Part shown: piece after piece, positions 28,641 through 37,308 of the stretch
How the letters are laid out: each line of letters starts with the position of its first letter
Position numbering within the stretch: the first letter of the stretch is position 1
From: Paracoccus solventivorans
GTDB taxonomy: Bacteria; Pseudomonadota; Alphaproteobacteria; Rhodobacterales; Rhodobacteraceae
Length of the DNA stretch: 64,000 nt
Assembly: GCF_900142875.1 (NCBI RefSeq)
Contig: NZ_FRCK01000011.1
Location: 1-64,000, forward strand
Reading direction: 5' to 3'
Translations under genes and position numbers: made by a program
Notes under the pieces: generated by a model
The model's database searches: none
Told to the model about the DNA's origin: nothing
What the model saw: the letters and a program-made list of their open reading frames with translations, nothing else

Positions 28641-29563
28641 TGCCGCTGCCGGATTCCTATCTGGATTATTCCGCCCGCCGCTACGGCATGGACCACGACC
28701 GCTACGACTGGTCCGACATGTTCGCGCGCAAGCCGATCCGCTGGCCGGGTGGCGCGCGCATCGCGCTGTCCATCGTCACCCATGTGCAGCATTTCCCGCT
28801 GGACATGCCGGCCAAGCCCTTCAAGGCCCCCGGGGCGCTGTCGATGCCCTATCCGGATTTCCGCTATTTCACCAATCGCGACTATGGCAACCGGCTGGGC
28901 GTGTTCCGGGTGCTGCGGCTGCTGTCCGACATGGGGCTGCGCGGCAGTTTCGCGATCAACGGCTGCATTGCCGCGCGCTATCCGGCTGTGGTGCGGGCGG
29001 TGGTCGATGGCGGGCACGAGGTGGTGGCCCACGGGCTGGACATGGGCAAGGTGCATCACTCGGGCCTGACCGAGGCCGACGAGGGCGCGATCATCGCCGA
29101 GGCGCTGCGGCTGCTGCGCGACGGCTCGGGGCAGGCGGTCGAGGGCTGGCTGTCGCCCGGGCGCGCGCAGGGGTTCAGGACCCCCGAGCTGCTGGCCCGC
29201 AACGGCGTGCGCTGGTGCCTCGACTGGGCCAACGACGACCTGCCCTATCGGATGCGCACCGCGGAAGGGCCGCTGCTGGCGATGCCGCTGGCCTATGAGA
29301 CCGACGACCGGGTGGTGGCCAACGAATATTTCCACTCGGAACCGGAATGGGTGCAGCAGGTCAAGGACCGCTTCGACGTGCTGTATCGCGAAAGCGCCGA
29401 ATACGGCGGCCGGGTGATGAGCCTGCCGCTGCACAGCTGGGTCTCGGGGATGCCCTATCGGGTGGAATATCTGCGCGAGGCGCTGGGCTACATGCTGGCC
29501 CATGACGGCGTGTGGACCGCCCCGGCGGGCGAGATCGCCGCGGCCTTTGCCGGTCAGGAATGA
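28640..29563 (+). CDS. PuuE-type polysaccharide deacetylase-family hydrolase, copy 2
   Basis: This 307-residue paralogue of the preceding gene has W-P-G-G-A-R, G-N-R-L-G-V-F-R, E-V-V-A-H-G-L-D-M-G, G-W-L-S-P-G-R and W-A-N-D-D-L-P-Y; the last resembles the allantoinase PuuE closely. The two copies are clearly diverged, so they may act on different rings or form a heteromer. Translation is coupled to copy 1 by a one-base overlap. A 76-base gap separates it from the LeuC-like gene. Confidence 0.75.
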   Translation: MPLPDSYLDYSARRYGMDHDRYDWSDMFARKPIRWPGGARIALSIVTHVQHFPLDMPAKPFKAPGALSMPYPDFRYFTNRDYGNRLGVFRVLRLLSDMGLRGSFAINGCIAARYPAVVRAVVDGGHEVVAHGLDMGKVHHSGLTEADEGAIIAEALRLLRDGSGQAVEGWLSPGRAQGFRTPELLARNGVRWCLDWANDDLPYRMRTAEGPLLAMPLAYETDDRVVANEYFHSEPEWVQQVKDRFDVLYRESAEYGGRVMSLPLHSWVSGMPYRVEYLREALGYMLAHDGVWTAPAGEIAAAFAGQE

Positions 29564-29639
29564 CCGGCCCCGGTCCGCGCGCCAGATCCCGCGCGGGCCA
29601 TCGCCGCCACAGGCGGCGCCAGACACAGGAACGACCCCG

Positions 29640-31067
29640 ATGACCGACCCCCGGGCCCCCGCGCCGCGGACATTGTTCGAAAAGATCTGGGAGGCGCATG
29701 AGATCCTGCGCCATCCCTCGGGGCAGTCGCTGCTTTATATCGACCGCGACCTGATCCACGAGGGCAGCTTTCACGCCTTTGCCGACCTGCGGCGGCGGGG
29801 GCTGCATCCGCGCCGGCCGCTGCAGATCTTCGGCATCGCCGACCATTACGTGCCCACGCTGGGGCGCAGCGCCGAGGATGCGGCCAGCCCGGCCATCGCC
29901 CGGATGATCCGCACCTTCGACGACAACATGGGCTGGGGCGGGCTGCGGCATTTCGGGCTGGGCAGCCGCGACCAGGGCATCGTCCATGTCGTCGCCCCCG
30001 AACAGGGGATCACCCTGCCGGGGCTGACCATCGTCTGTTCCGACAGCCACACCTCGACCCAGGGGGCGCTGGGGGCGCTGGCCTTCGGCATCGGCCAGTC
30101 GGAAAACGCGCATGTGCTGGCCACCCAGACCCTGTGGCAGGCGCGGCCGCGGACCATGCGGGTCAATGTCGAGGGGGTGCTGGGCACCGGCGTCACCGCC
30201 AAGGACGTGATGCTGGCGCTGATCGCGCGGATCGGGGCAGGCGGCGCGGGGGGGCACGCCATCGAGTTCGCCGGCCGCGCGGTGCGCGACATGTCGATCG
30301 AGGCGCGGCTGACCCTGTGCAACATGTCGATCGAGGCGGCGGCGCGGCTGGGAATGGTCGCCCCGGACGAGACCACATTCCGCTATGTCGCCGGCCGCCA
30401 CTACGGCCCCAGCGCCAAGGAATGGGACATGGCGCTGGCGCAGTGGCAGGCGCTGCCCAGCGACCCCGGCGCCGTCTTCGACCGCGAGGTGACGCTGGAG
30501 GCGGCCGCGATCGCGCCGATGGTGACCTGGGGCACCAGCCCCGACGACGCCGTGCCGATCACCGGCCGGGTCCCCGATCCCGCGCAGTTCGCCGGCACCG
30601 AAAAACGTAACGCCGCGGCGCGGGCGCTGGACTACATGGCGCTGGTGCCGGGCACGCCGCTGGAAGGGCTGGCGATCGACCGCGTGTTCATCGGCTCGTG
30701 CACCAACAGCCGCATCGAGGACCTGCGCGAGGTCGCCGCCATCGTGGCCGGGCGCAAGGCGGCGGTGCCGACCATCGTCGTGCCCGGCTCGACCCGCGTG
30801 CGCGAACAGGCCGAGGCCGAGGGGCTGGCCCGCATCTTCCGCGAGGCGGGGTTCGAGTGGCGCCATTCCGGCTGCTCGATGTGCGCGGCGATGAACGGCG
30901 ATCTGGTGGCGCCGGGCGAACGCTGCGCCTCGACCTCGAACCGCAATTTCGTCGGGCGGCAGGGGCCGGGGGCGCGCACGCATCTGCTCAGCCCCGCGAT
31001 GGCGGCGGCGGCGGCGGTCACCGGGCGGCTGACCGACGTGCGGCGGCTGGCGGAGGGCGCGGCATGA
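29640..31067 (+). CDS. LeuC-like hydro-lyase large subunit (aconitase family)
   Basis: The 475-residue protein keeps all three [4Fe-4S] ligands: Cys in G-S-C-T-N-S-R and the C-x-x-C of G-C-S-M-C-A-A-M-N-G-D. It also has the C-S-D-S-H-T-S-T segment of isopropylmalate isomerase-type enzymes. Its neighbours are catabolic, and a lyase of the isocitrate lyase family lies downstream. It is thus more likely a catabolic hydratase, of the dimethylmaleate or citraconate hydratase kind, than the leucine biosynthetic enzyme. It overlaps the small-subunit gene by 4 bases. Confidence 0.85.
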   Translation: MTDPRAPAPRTLFEKIWEAHEILRHPSGQSLLYIDRDLIHEGSFHAFADLRRRGLHPRRPLQIFGIADHYVPTLGRSAEDAASPAIARMIRTFDDNMGWGGLRHFGLGSRDQGIVHVVAPEQGITLPGLTIVCSDSHTSTQGALGALAFGIGQSENAHVLATQTLWQARPRTMRVNVEGVLGTGVTAKDVMLALIARIGAGGAGGHAIEFAGRAVRDMSIEARLTLCNMSIEAAARLGMVAPDETTFRYVAGRHYGPSAKEWDMALAQWQALPSDPGAVFDREVTLEAAAIAPMVTWGTSPDDAVPITGRVPDPAQFAGTEKRNAAARALDYMALVPGTPLEGLAIDRVFIGSCTNSRIEDLREVAAIVAGRKAAVPTIVVPGSTRVREQAEAEGLARIFREAGFEWRHSGCSMCAAMNGDLVAPGERCASTSNRNFVGRQGPGARTHLLSPAMAAAAAVTGRLTDVRRLAEGAA

Positions 31068-31678
31068 AGGCGTTCACCCGCGAAACCTCGACCGTGGTCT
31101 TTGTCCCCGGCATGAACTGCGACACCGACCAGATCATCCCGGCCCGGTTCATCAAGGCCGACCGCGCCGAGGGCTATGACAAGTTTCTGTTCCACGACAT
31201 CCGCCGCGATGCCGCGGGCGCGCTCGACCCGGATTTTCCGCTGAACCGCCCCGGCGCCGACAAGGCGCGCATCCTGCTGGTCGAGGATAATTTCGGCTGC
31301 GGCTCGTCGCGCGAGGGGGCGGTCTATGCGCTGGTCGATGCCGGGATCCGCGCCCTGATCGCGCCGGTTTTCGGGGACATCTTCTTCAACAACGCGCTCA
31401 AGAACGGGCTGGTGCCGGTGCGGCTGCCCCGGCCGCTGTGCGAGGCGCTGGCCGCGCATCTGGCCGACCACCCGCGGGCCGAGGTCACGGTCGATCTGGC
31501 GGCGGGGCAGGTGGTGCTGCCGGGCGCGCTGGGCAGCCACCCGCTGGTGCTGGACGCGTTTGCGCGCGACTGCATCCTGCGCGGCCTTGACGAGATCGAG
31601 CTGACGCTGACCCACATGGACGAGATCCGCGCCTTTGAGGCGGCGCGGATTGCCGCGAACCCGTGGCTGGGGCGCTGA
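31064..31678 (+). CDS. LeuD-like hydro-lyase small subunit
   Basis: The 204-residue swivel-domain subunit has the family core N-F-G-C-G-S-S-R-E-G-A and F-G-D-I-F-F-N-N-A-L-K-N-G. With the preceding gene it forms a two-subunit aconitase-family hydratase. The ATGA overlap gives coupled translation. The N-terminal part (N-C-D-T-D-Q-I-I-P-A-R-F) carries the substrate-contacting segment of LeuD-type proteins. The physiological substrate cannot be read from sequence. Confidence 0.88.
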   Translation: MKAFTRETSTVVFVPGMNCDTDQIIPARFIKADRAEGYDKFLFHDIRRDAAGALDPDFPLNRPGADKARILLVEDNFGCGSSREGAVYALVDAGIRALIAPVFGDIFFNNALKNGLVPVRLPRPLCEALAAHLADHPRAEVTVDLAAGQVVLPGALGSHPLVLDAFARDCILRGLDEIELTLTHMDEIRAFEAARIAANPWLGR

Positions 31679-31735
31679 GGCCGATGCGAACGAACCGGCC
31701 CCCAGACGGCTGACAACACCAGGGAGGAAACGACA

Positions 31736-32959
31736 ATGACCCACCACATCAACCGCCGCGGCCTGCTGAAGGCATCCGGGGCCATGGCGCTGCTGAGCGG
31801 GCTTGCCAGCCCGGCGATCCTGCGCGCCCAGACCCCCGCCATCAAGGTCGGGGTGCTTGAGCCGCTGACCGGCAACCTGGCCTATAACGGCAACCAATGC
31901 GCCGCCGGGGCCCGTTTTGCCGCCGAGGCGATCAACGCCGCCGGCGGCATCAAGAGCATGGGCGGCGCGCCCATCGAGCTGGTGATCGTCGACGCCGAAA
32001 GCCGCCCCGAGGTCGCGGCCGCCGCCGTGGACACGCTGGCCGAGGCCGGGGTCTGCGCCTTTACCGGGGCCAGCGCCTCGGCGCTGGGGCTGGCCTCGTC
32101 GCAGGCGGCGGCGAAATACGACCTGGCGCAGGTGTTCTCGGTCGGCACTGCCGAGGCGATCGTCGAGCGCGGCCTGCCCAACGTCTTCCGCTTTACCCCC
32201 GGCGTGACCAAGATCACCGCGGTGGCGCTGGAAAACCTCGGCCTGCTGAACGAGGCCGCCGGCAAGCCGGTCAAGACCGCTGCCATCGTCCACGAGGACG
32301 GCCCCTTCGGCTCGCAGCTGGCCGGCATCGTCGAGACCGAGCTGCCCAAGCTGGGCATCGAGATCGTCGAGAAGATCGCCCACCCGACACCGCACCGCGA
32401 TTTCAACAACATCGCCCTGCGGGTCAAGGCGTCCAAGGCCGACATCCTGATCCCGACCAACTACATCAACGAATACACGCTGATGACCCGGGCCCTGCAG
32501 CAGCAGCGGGTCGAGCTGATGGCGATCTACTCGATCCTGGGCGGGGCGGCGTCGAACATCAAGTTCGTGCGTGAAAACAACGATATCGCCCAGTATGTCA
32601 TCGACTGCAACCACTGGTACGACCCCAACAAGGAGGCCTCCAAGGCGCTGGCGGCGTCGGCCGCCGGCGCGGGCATCGACATGACCTATGACGTGATGGT
32701 TGCCTATGCAACGATCCAGGTCATCGCCGATGCGCTGGAACGCAGCGGCTCGGCCGACCGCAAGGCGATGATCGAGGCGCTGGCGGCCTCGGACTATGAC
32801 GGCTCGATCATGCCCTATGGGCCCACCAAGTTCGTCAACGGCGACAATGTGAACTCGCGCCCGGTCAACCTGCAGGTGCGCGGCGACAAGATCGAGGTGA
32901 TCTTCCCCAAGGAATACGCCACCATCGAGCCGGTCTTCCCGCGCCCCGCCCAAGGCTGA
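31736..32959 (+). CDS. Branched-chain-type ABC transporter substrate-binding protein
   Basis: The 407-residue protein has a twin-arginine-type signal (N-R-R-G-L-L-K-A-S-G, hydrophobic stretch, then I-L-R-A-Q). The type I periplasmic fold is of the LivJ/LivK/AmiC group (I-K-V-G-V-L-E-P-L-T-G, A-G-A-R-F-A-A-E-A-I-N-A-A-G-G-I). A GGAGG site precedes the ATG. It lies directly before a complete livHMGF set and in the middle of a catabolic operon, so its ligand is probably the pathway's substrate rather than leucine. Confidence 0.85.
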   Translation: MTHHINRRGLLKASGAMALLSGLASPAILRAQTPAIKVGVLEPLTGNLAYNGNQCAAGARFAAEAINAAGGIKSMGGAPIELVIVDAESRPEVAAAAVDTLAEAGVCAFTGASASALGLASSQAAAKYDLAQVFSVGTAEAIVERGLPNVFRFTPGVTKITAVALENLGLLNEAAGKPVKTAAIVHEDGPFGSQLAGIVETELPKLGIEIVEKIAHPTPHRDFNNIALRVKASKADILIPTNYINEYTLMTRALQQQRVELMAIYSILGGAASNIKFVRENNDIAQYVIDCNHWYDPNKEASKALAASAAGAGIDMTYDVMVAYATIQVIADALERSGSADRKAMIEALAASDYDGSIMPYGPTKFVNGDNVNSRPVNLQVRGDKIEVIFPKEYATIEPVFPRPAQG

Positions 32960-32968
32960 ACCCCGCCG

Positions 32969-32994
32969 CCCCCGCCGGGCGCGTCCGGCGGGGG
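32969..32994 (+). repeat. Perfect 10-bp GC hairpin between binding protein and permease genes
   Basis: CCCCCGCCGG, a six-base loop (GCGCGT), then CCGGCGGGGG. It lies 10 bases after the binding-protein stop and before livH, with no T-run. Such stems often protect the upstream mRNA so that the binding protein is made in excess. Equivalent hairpins follow the binding-protein genes at 46697-48277 and 61320-62531. Confidence 0.7.
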
Positions 32995-33035
32995 TAACCG
33001 ACCCCGAAAGCCCGACCCCCGAAAGCTCGTGACCC

Positions 33036-33905
33036 ATGTCCAGCCTGATCCTGCCTGCCGTGCTGAACGGACTGACGATGGGGGCGGTCTATGCGCTGAT
33101 CGCGCTTGGCCTGACCCTGATCTACGGCGTGCTGCACATCATCAACTTTGCCCACGGCAGCCTGCTGATGCTGGGGCTGTATGCGGCCTATTTCCTGTTC
33201 CACTTCTGGGGCATCGACCCCTATCTGGCCATCGTCATCGTGGTGCCGGCGTTCTTTGCGCTGGGCTATGTCCTGCAGCGCGGCATCATCGCCCCGATGA
33301 GCGCGGGCTCGGAACAGAACGTGCTGCTGGTGACGCTGGCGCTGTCGCTGGTGATCGACAACCTGGCGCTGTATTTCTGGACCTCGAACACCCGCACCGC
33401 CGACATCGCCTATGCCTATGATACCGTCGAGGTGCTGGGCGCCTATCTGACGCTGGGCCGGGTGATCGCGTTTTTCGCGGCGCTGCTGGTGGCGGGGCTG
33501 ATGTGGCTGTTCATGACCCGCACCCGCACCGGGGCGGCGATCCGCGCCGTCGCGATCGAGAAGCGCGGGGCCGAGATCGTCGGCATCGACGTCGGCCACA
33601 CCTATGCGCTGTGCTTCGGCATCGGCACGGCCTGCGTGGCGCTGGCCGCCTGCCTGCTGCTGCCGACCTTCTACGTCACGCCGCAGGTCGGCTACACCTT
33701 CGTGCTGGTCGCCTTCACCACCGTGGTGATGGGCGGCATGGGCAGCCTGCCGGGGGCGCTGGTCGCCGGGCTGCTGCTGGGGGTGATCGAGGCGCTGGGC
33801 GGGCTGTTCCTGGGCGAGAGCCTGGGCCAGCTGGGCATCTTCGTGGCCTTCATCCTGACGCTGCTGTTCCGCCCCGCCGGGCTTCTGGGCCGGAGGCCGA
33901 CATGA
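33036..33905 (+). CDS. livH: Branched-chain-type ABC permease LivH
   Basis: The 289-residue membrane protein has about eight hydrophobic segments. It has the LivH opening (L-N-G-L-T-M-G-A-V-Y-A-L-I-A-L-G-L-T-L-I-Y-G) and the coupling loop …GAAIRAVAIEKRGAEIVGID…. The ATG at 33036 gives the family's usual N-terminus. The stop overlaps the livM start (ATGA). The symbol marks the family position; the substrate need not be an amino acid. Confidence 0.88.
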   Translation: MSSLILPAVLNGLTMGAVYALIALGLTLIYGVLHIINFAHGSLLMLGLYAAYFLFHFWGIDPYLAIVIVVPAFFALGYVLQRGIIAPMSAGSEQNVLLVTLALSLVIDNLALYFWTSNTRTADIAYAYDTVEVLGAYLTLGRVIAFFAALLVAGLMWLFMTRTRTGAAIRAVAIEKRGAEIVGIDVGHTYALCFGIGTACVALAACLLLPTFYVTPQVGYTFVLVAFTTVVMGGMGSLPGALVAGLLLGVIEALGGLFLGESLGQLGIFVAFILTLLFRPAGLLGRRPT

Positions 33906-34885
33906 TGCGCTTTGCCTCGCTTGGCCAGGCGGCGCTGGTCGCGCTGGTCGTCGTCTATCTGCTGGCGGTCTATCTGCTGCCCTCGCAGGTGTGGATGGGG
34001 TTCACCATCAACGCGCTGGCCATGTCCATCGTGGCGCTGTCGTGGAACATCACCGGCGGCTTCGGCGGCATGGCGTCCTTTGGCCATGCGGCGATGTACG
34101 GCACCGGAGCCTATGCCTCGGCGGTGCTGCAGGTGCAGTTCGGGGTTAACGCCTGGGTGGCCTTTGCCGCGGGGATCGCGGCGGGGGCGCTGATGGGCGC
34201 GTTCATCGGGGCGCTGGCGTTCCGCTATGGGGTCAAGGGCTCGTATTTCGCGCTGGTCACCCTGGCCTTTGCCGAGGTGCTGCGCATCTGCGCCTCGGCC
34301 TTCGAGATCACCGGCGCGGGCCGCGGGTTGCAACTGACGCTGCAACCCGGGGTCGCGACGCTGCAGTTCAACAACGACCGGGTGCTGACCTATACGCTGC
34401 TGCTGGGCATCGTCGCGCTGGTGATGGCGCTGACCGCCTGGCTGAAATATTCGCGCTTCGGCGCCTATCTGGTCGCCGTGCGCGAGAACGAGGACGCCGC
34501 CCGCGCCCTGGGCATCGACACCTATCGGGTCAAGGTGACCGCGATGGCGATCTCGGGGGCGTTCGGGGGGCTGGCGGGGGCGGTCTATCTGCAGCTGTGG
34601 CTGTTTATCGACAGCTCTGTGGTCTACGGGGTCAGCATCTCGGTCACCGCGCTGATCGGGCCCATCATCGGCGGCGCGGGCACGGTCTGGGGGCCGCTGG
34701 TCGGCACGCTGGGCCTGCATCTGCTGGGCGAGGGCGCCAAGACGGCGCTGCACGGCGCGCCGGGGCTGAACTTCGTGCTGTATGCGCTGGTGCTGATCGC
34801 GGCGCTGCGTTTCCTGCCGCAGGGGCTGATGGGGCTGGCCGCGCGGATCGGGGTTCTGGGCCGAAAGGGGGGCGACGATGCTTGA
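33902..34885 (+). CDS. livM: Branched-chain-type ABC permease LivM
   Basis: The 327-residue membrane protein has the LivM signature region (S-W-N-I-T-G-G-F-G-G-M-A-S-F-G-H-A-A-M-Y-G) and the coupling loop (V-R-E-N-E-D-A-A-R-A-L-G-I-D). It starts in the 4-base overlap with livH and overlaps livG by 8 bases. It pairs with LivH as the transmembrane channel. Confidence 0.88.
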   Translation: MMRFASLGQAALVALVVVYLLAVYLLPSQVWMGFTINALAMSIVALSWNITGGFGGMASFGHAAMYGTGAYASAVLQVQFGVNAWVAFAAGIAAGALMGAFIGALAFRYGVKGSYFALVTLAFAEVLRICASAFEITGAGRGLQLTLQPGVATLQFNNDRVLTYTLLLGIVALVMALTAWLKYSRFGAYLVAVRENEDAARALGIDTYRVKVTAMAISGAFGGLAGAVYLQLWLFIDSSVVYGVSISVTALIGPIIGGAGTVWGPLVGTLGLHLLGEGAKTALHGAPGLNFVLYALVLIAALRFLPQGLMGLAARIGVLGRKGGDDA

Positions 34886-35618
34886 GGTGCGCAACCTGAC
34901 CAAGCGGTTCGGCGGGCTGCTGGCGCTGTCGGATGCCTCGCTGGACGTGCCCGAGGGGGCGATCGTCGGGCTGCTGGGGCCGAACGGCGCCGGCAAGACC
35001 ACCTGCTTTACCATCATCGCCGGCTTTACCCGCGCCGATTCCGGCAGCGTGCGGCTGGACGGGCAGGACATCACCGGCCTGCCCCCGCATCGCATCTGCG
35101 GGCTGGGGATGGTGCGGACCTTCCAGATCGTGCAGCCCTTTGCCGGGCTGACGGTTCAGGAGAACATCGCCGTTGGCGCCTATCTGCGCCATGAAAGCCG
35201 GCGCGAGGCGCTGGCCGAGGCGCGGCGGATCGGGCAGCGGCTGGGGATGGGGGCGCTGCTCGACCGCCCCGCCGCCTCGCTGACCATCGCCGGGCGCAAG
35301 CGGCTGGAAATCGCCCGGGCGCTCGCGACCGGGGCCAGGCTGCTGCTGCTGGACGAGGTGATGGCCGGGCTGATCCCCACCGAGGTCACCGAGATCGTCG
35401 GCATTATCCGCCAGATCCGCGACGAGGGGCACACCTTCCTGATGATCGAACACGTCATGCAGGCGGTGATGAGCCTGGCCGAAACCGCCTATGTGCTGAA
35501 CTACGGCAAGATGATCGCGCAGGGCACGCCCCAGCAGCTGGTGCGGGACCCCGCGGTGGTCGAGGCCTATCTGGGCCACGGCGCCGCCGCCCGCCTGCAG
35601 GAGGCCGCCCATGCTTGA
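34878..35618 (+). CDS. livG: Branched-chain-type ABC ATPase LivG
   Basis: The 246-residue ATPase has Walker A G-P-N-G-A-G-K-T-T (34-42) and Walker B L-L-L-L-D-E-V. The signature is unusual: L-T-I-A-G-R-K-R-L-E, where LivG proteins normally have a Gly-Gln pair; the D-E-V-M-A-G-L segment is otherwise typical. It overlaps livM and livF by 8 bases on each side. Confidence 0.88.
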   Translation: MLEVRNLTKRFGGLLALSDASLDVPEGAIVGLLGPNGAGKTTCFTIIAGFTRADSGSVRLDGQDITGLPPHRICGLGMVRTFQIVQPFAGLTVQENIAVGAYLRHESRREALAEARRIGQRLGMGALLDRPAASLTIAGRKRLEIARALATGARLLLLDEVMAGLIPTEVTEIVGIIRQIRDEGHTFLMIEHVMQAVMSLAETAYVLNYGKMIAQGTPQQLVRDPAVVEAYLGHGAAARLQEAAHA

Positions 35619-36312
35619 GATCAGCGGAATCCACGCCGGGTACGGGCAGATGGCGGTGCTGCGCGGCATCGACATGCGGATCGGCGAGGGGGAAATCGTC
35701 GCGCTGCTGGGGTCGAACGGGGTCGGCAAGACCACGCTGAACAACGTGATCTGCGGCTTCATCCCGCCCACCGCCGGCGAGGTGCGCTTTGCCGGGCAAC
35801 GCCTGACCGGGCGGCGCCCGCGCGAGATCGTGGCGATGGGCATCGCCCAGGTCCCCGAGGGGCGGCGGGTGTTTCCCAACCTCACCGTGGCGGAAAACCT
35901 GGAGCTTGGCGCCTTTCGCCGGGCGGGGGCGCACAAGCGGCAGAACTTCGACCGCATCTGCGCCATCTTCCCGCGGCTGGCCGAACGGCTGCGCCAGCTT
36001 GCCGGCACGCTGTCGGGGGGCGAACAGCAGATGCTGGCCATCGGCCGCGGCCTGATGTCCGAGCCGAAGCTGCTGATCCTGGACGAGCCCTCGCTGGGGC
36101 TGTCGCCGCTGCTGGTCGAAGAGATGTTCGCCCTGGTCACGCGGATCAATGCCGAAGGCGTCGCGGTGCTGCTGGTCGAACAGAACGTCATGCAGTCGCT
36201 GGGCGTCGCCGGGCGGGCCTATGTGCTGGAACAGGGGCAGCTGGTCATGCAGGGGACGGCCGCCGAGATGCTGGCCGATCCGAAATTGCGGCAGGCCTAT
36301 CTGGGCCTGTGA
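35611..36312 (+). CDS. livF: Branched-chain-type ABC ATPase LivF
   Basis: The 233-residue ATPase has Walker A G-S-N-G-V-G-K-T-T, the LivF-type P-E-G-R-R-V-F Q-loop region, signature L-S-G-G-E-Q-Q-M and Walker B L-L-I-L-D-E-P. It completes the importer of the 27-40 kb operon. A GAGAAGGAAG ribosome site for the next gene follows 48 bases on. Confidence 0.88.
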   Translation: MLEISGIHAGYGQMAVLRGIDMRIGEGEIVALLGSNGVGKTTLNNVICGFIPPTAGEVRFAGQRLTGRRPREIVAMGIAQVPEGRRVFPNLTVAENLELGAFRRAGAHKRQNFDRICAIFPRLAERLRQLAGTLSGGEQQMLAIGRGLMSEPKLLILDEPSLGLSPLLVEEMFALVTRINAEGVAVLLVEQNVMQSLGVAGRAYVLEQGQLVMQGTAAEMLADPKLRQAYLGL

Positions 36313-36360
36313 AGCTGGCGGCCGGCACCCGCCGGTCGCGCGGAAATGGAGAAGGAAGTC

Positions 36361-37254
36361 ATGTCGCTGACACGTACGCGCCGCCTGCGCCTGGCCTTGG
36401 CGGGGGACCGCGCCGTCATGGCCCCCGGGGTGGTCGATGCCATGTATGCAAGGCTGGTCGCCGAGGCCGGGTTCGAGGCCATGTACATGACCGGGGCGGG
36501 GACCTCGGCCACCCGGCTGGGCTATCCCGATGTCGGGCTGCTGACCATGACCGAGATGGTGGACAACGCCACCCGCATCGCCGATGCCGCCGACCTGCCG
36601 CTGATCGCGGATGCCGACAACGGCTTTGGCGGGCCGCTGAACGTGCGCCGCGCCATCCAGCTTTACGAACGCGGCGGCGTCGCGGCCGTGCATCTGGAGG
36701 ATCAGGTCCTGCCCAAGCGCTGCGGCCATCTGGCCGGCAAGCAGCTGATCCCGGCCGAGGACATGGTGGCCAAGGTCAAGGCCGCGGTCGATGCCCGCGT
36801 CGATCCCGATTTCGTGGTCATCGCCCGCACCGATGCGCTGGCGGTCCACGGGCGCGAGGCCGCGCTGGACCGCGCTGCGATGTATCGCGAGGCCGGCGCC
36901 GACGTGATCTTCGTCGAAAGCCCGCTGCCCGACGACCTGCCCCATATCGCGCCGCGGTTTCCGGGGGTGCCGCTGCTTTACAACATGGCGACCTCGGGCA
37001 AGACGCCGTTCCTGACCCGGGCCGAGATCGAGGCGCTGGGCTTCAAGCTCATCATCTATCCGAACTGGCTGCTGCTGTCGGCGCTCGAGGCGGCGCGGCG
37101 CACGCTCGAGGTGCTCAGGGCCGAGGAAACCATCGCCTCGGTCGCGCCGGGGGTGATGAGCTTCAAGCAGTTCTTCGACACCGCCCGCATGGCCGAGATC
37201 CAGGAGCTCGAGGCCCGCTACGGCACGTCGCCCGAGCATCGCACCGAGTACTAA
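36361..37254 (+). CDS. Isocitrate lyase/PEP mutase-family C-C lyase
   Basis: The 297-residue TIM-barrel enzyme has the Mg-binding D-A-D-N-G-F-G region and H-L-E-D-Q. It keeps K-R-C-G-H, the catalytic-Cys motif present in isocitrate, methylisocitrate and 2,3-dimethylmalate lyases and absent from PEP mutases. It should therefore cleave a 2-hydroxy (or 3-hydroxy) di/tri-carboxylate to a 2-oxoacid plus a carboxylate. Following a LeuCD-like hydratase, a dimethylmalate lyase-like step giving pyruvate and a short acid is the best fit (inference). The ATG at 36361 is preferred over one 15 bases earlier because GGAGAAGGAAG directly precedes it. Confidence 0.82.
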   Translation: MSLTRTRRLRLALAGDRAVMAPGVVDAMYARLVAEAGFEAMYMTGAGTSATRLGYPDVGLLTMTEMVDNATRIADAADLPLIADADNGFGGPLNVRRAIQLYERGGVAAVHLEDQVLPKRCGHLAGKQLIPAEDMVAKVKAAVDARVDPDFVVIARTDALAVHGREAALDRAAMYREAGADVIFVESPLPDDLPHIAPRFPGVPLLYNMATSGKTPFLTRAEIEALGFKLIIYPNWLLLSALEAARRTLEVLRAEETIASVAPGVMSFKQFFDTARMAEIQELEARYGTSPEHRTEY

Positions 37255-37308
37255 GACACCCCGGGGCGCAGTCCCGTGCGCCCCCTTTGCCAAGGTGAAA
37301 GGTCCGAT

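Noticed and set aside
29640-31678. Leucine biosynthesis leuCD
   Set aside because: No leuA or leuB nearby. The genes sit between amidohydrolases, an importer and a C-C lyase, so a catabolic hydratase is more likely, though the biosynthetic role is not excluded by sequence.
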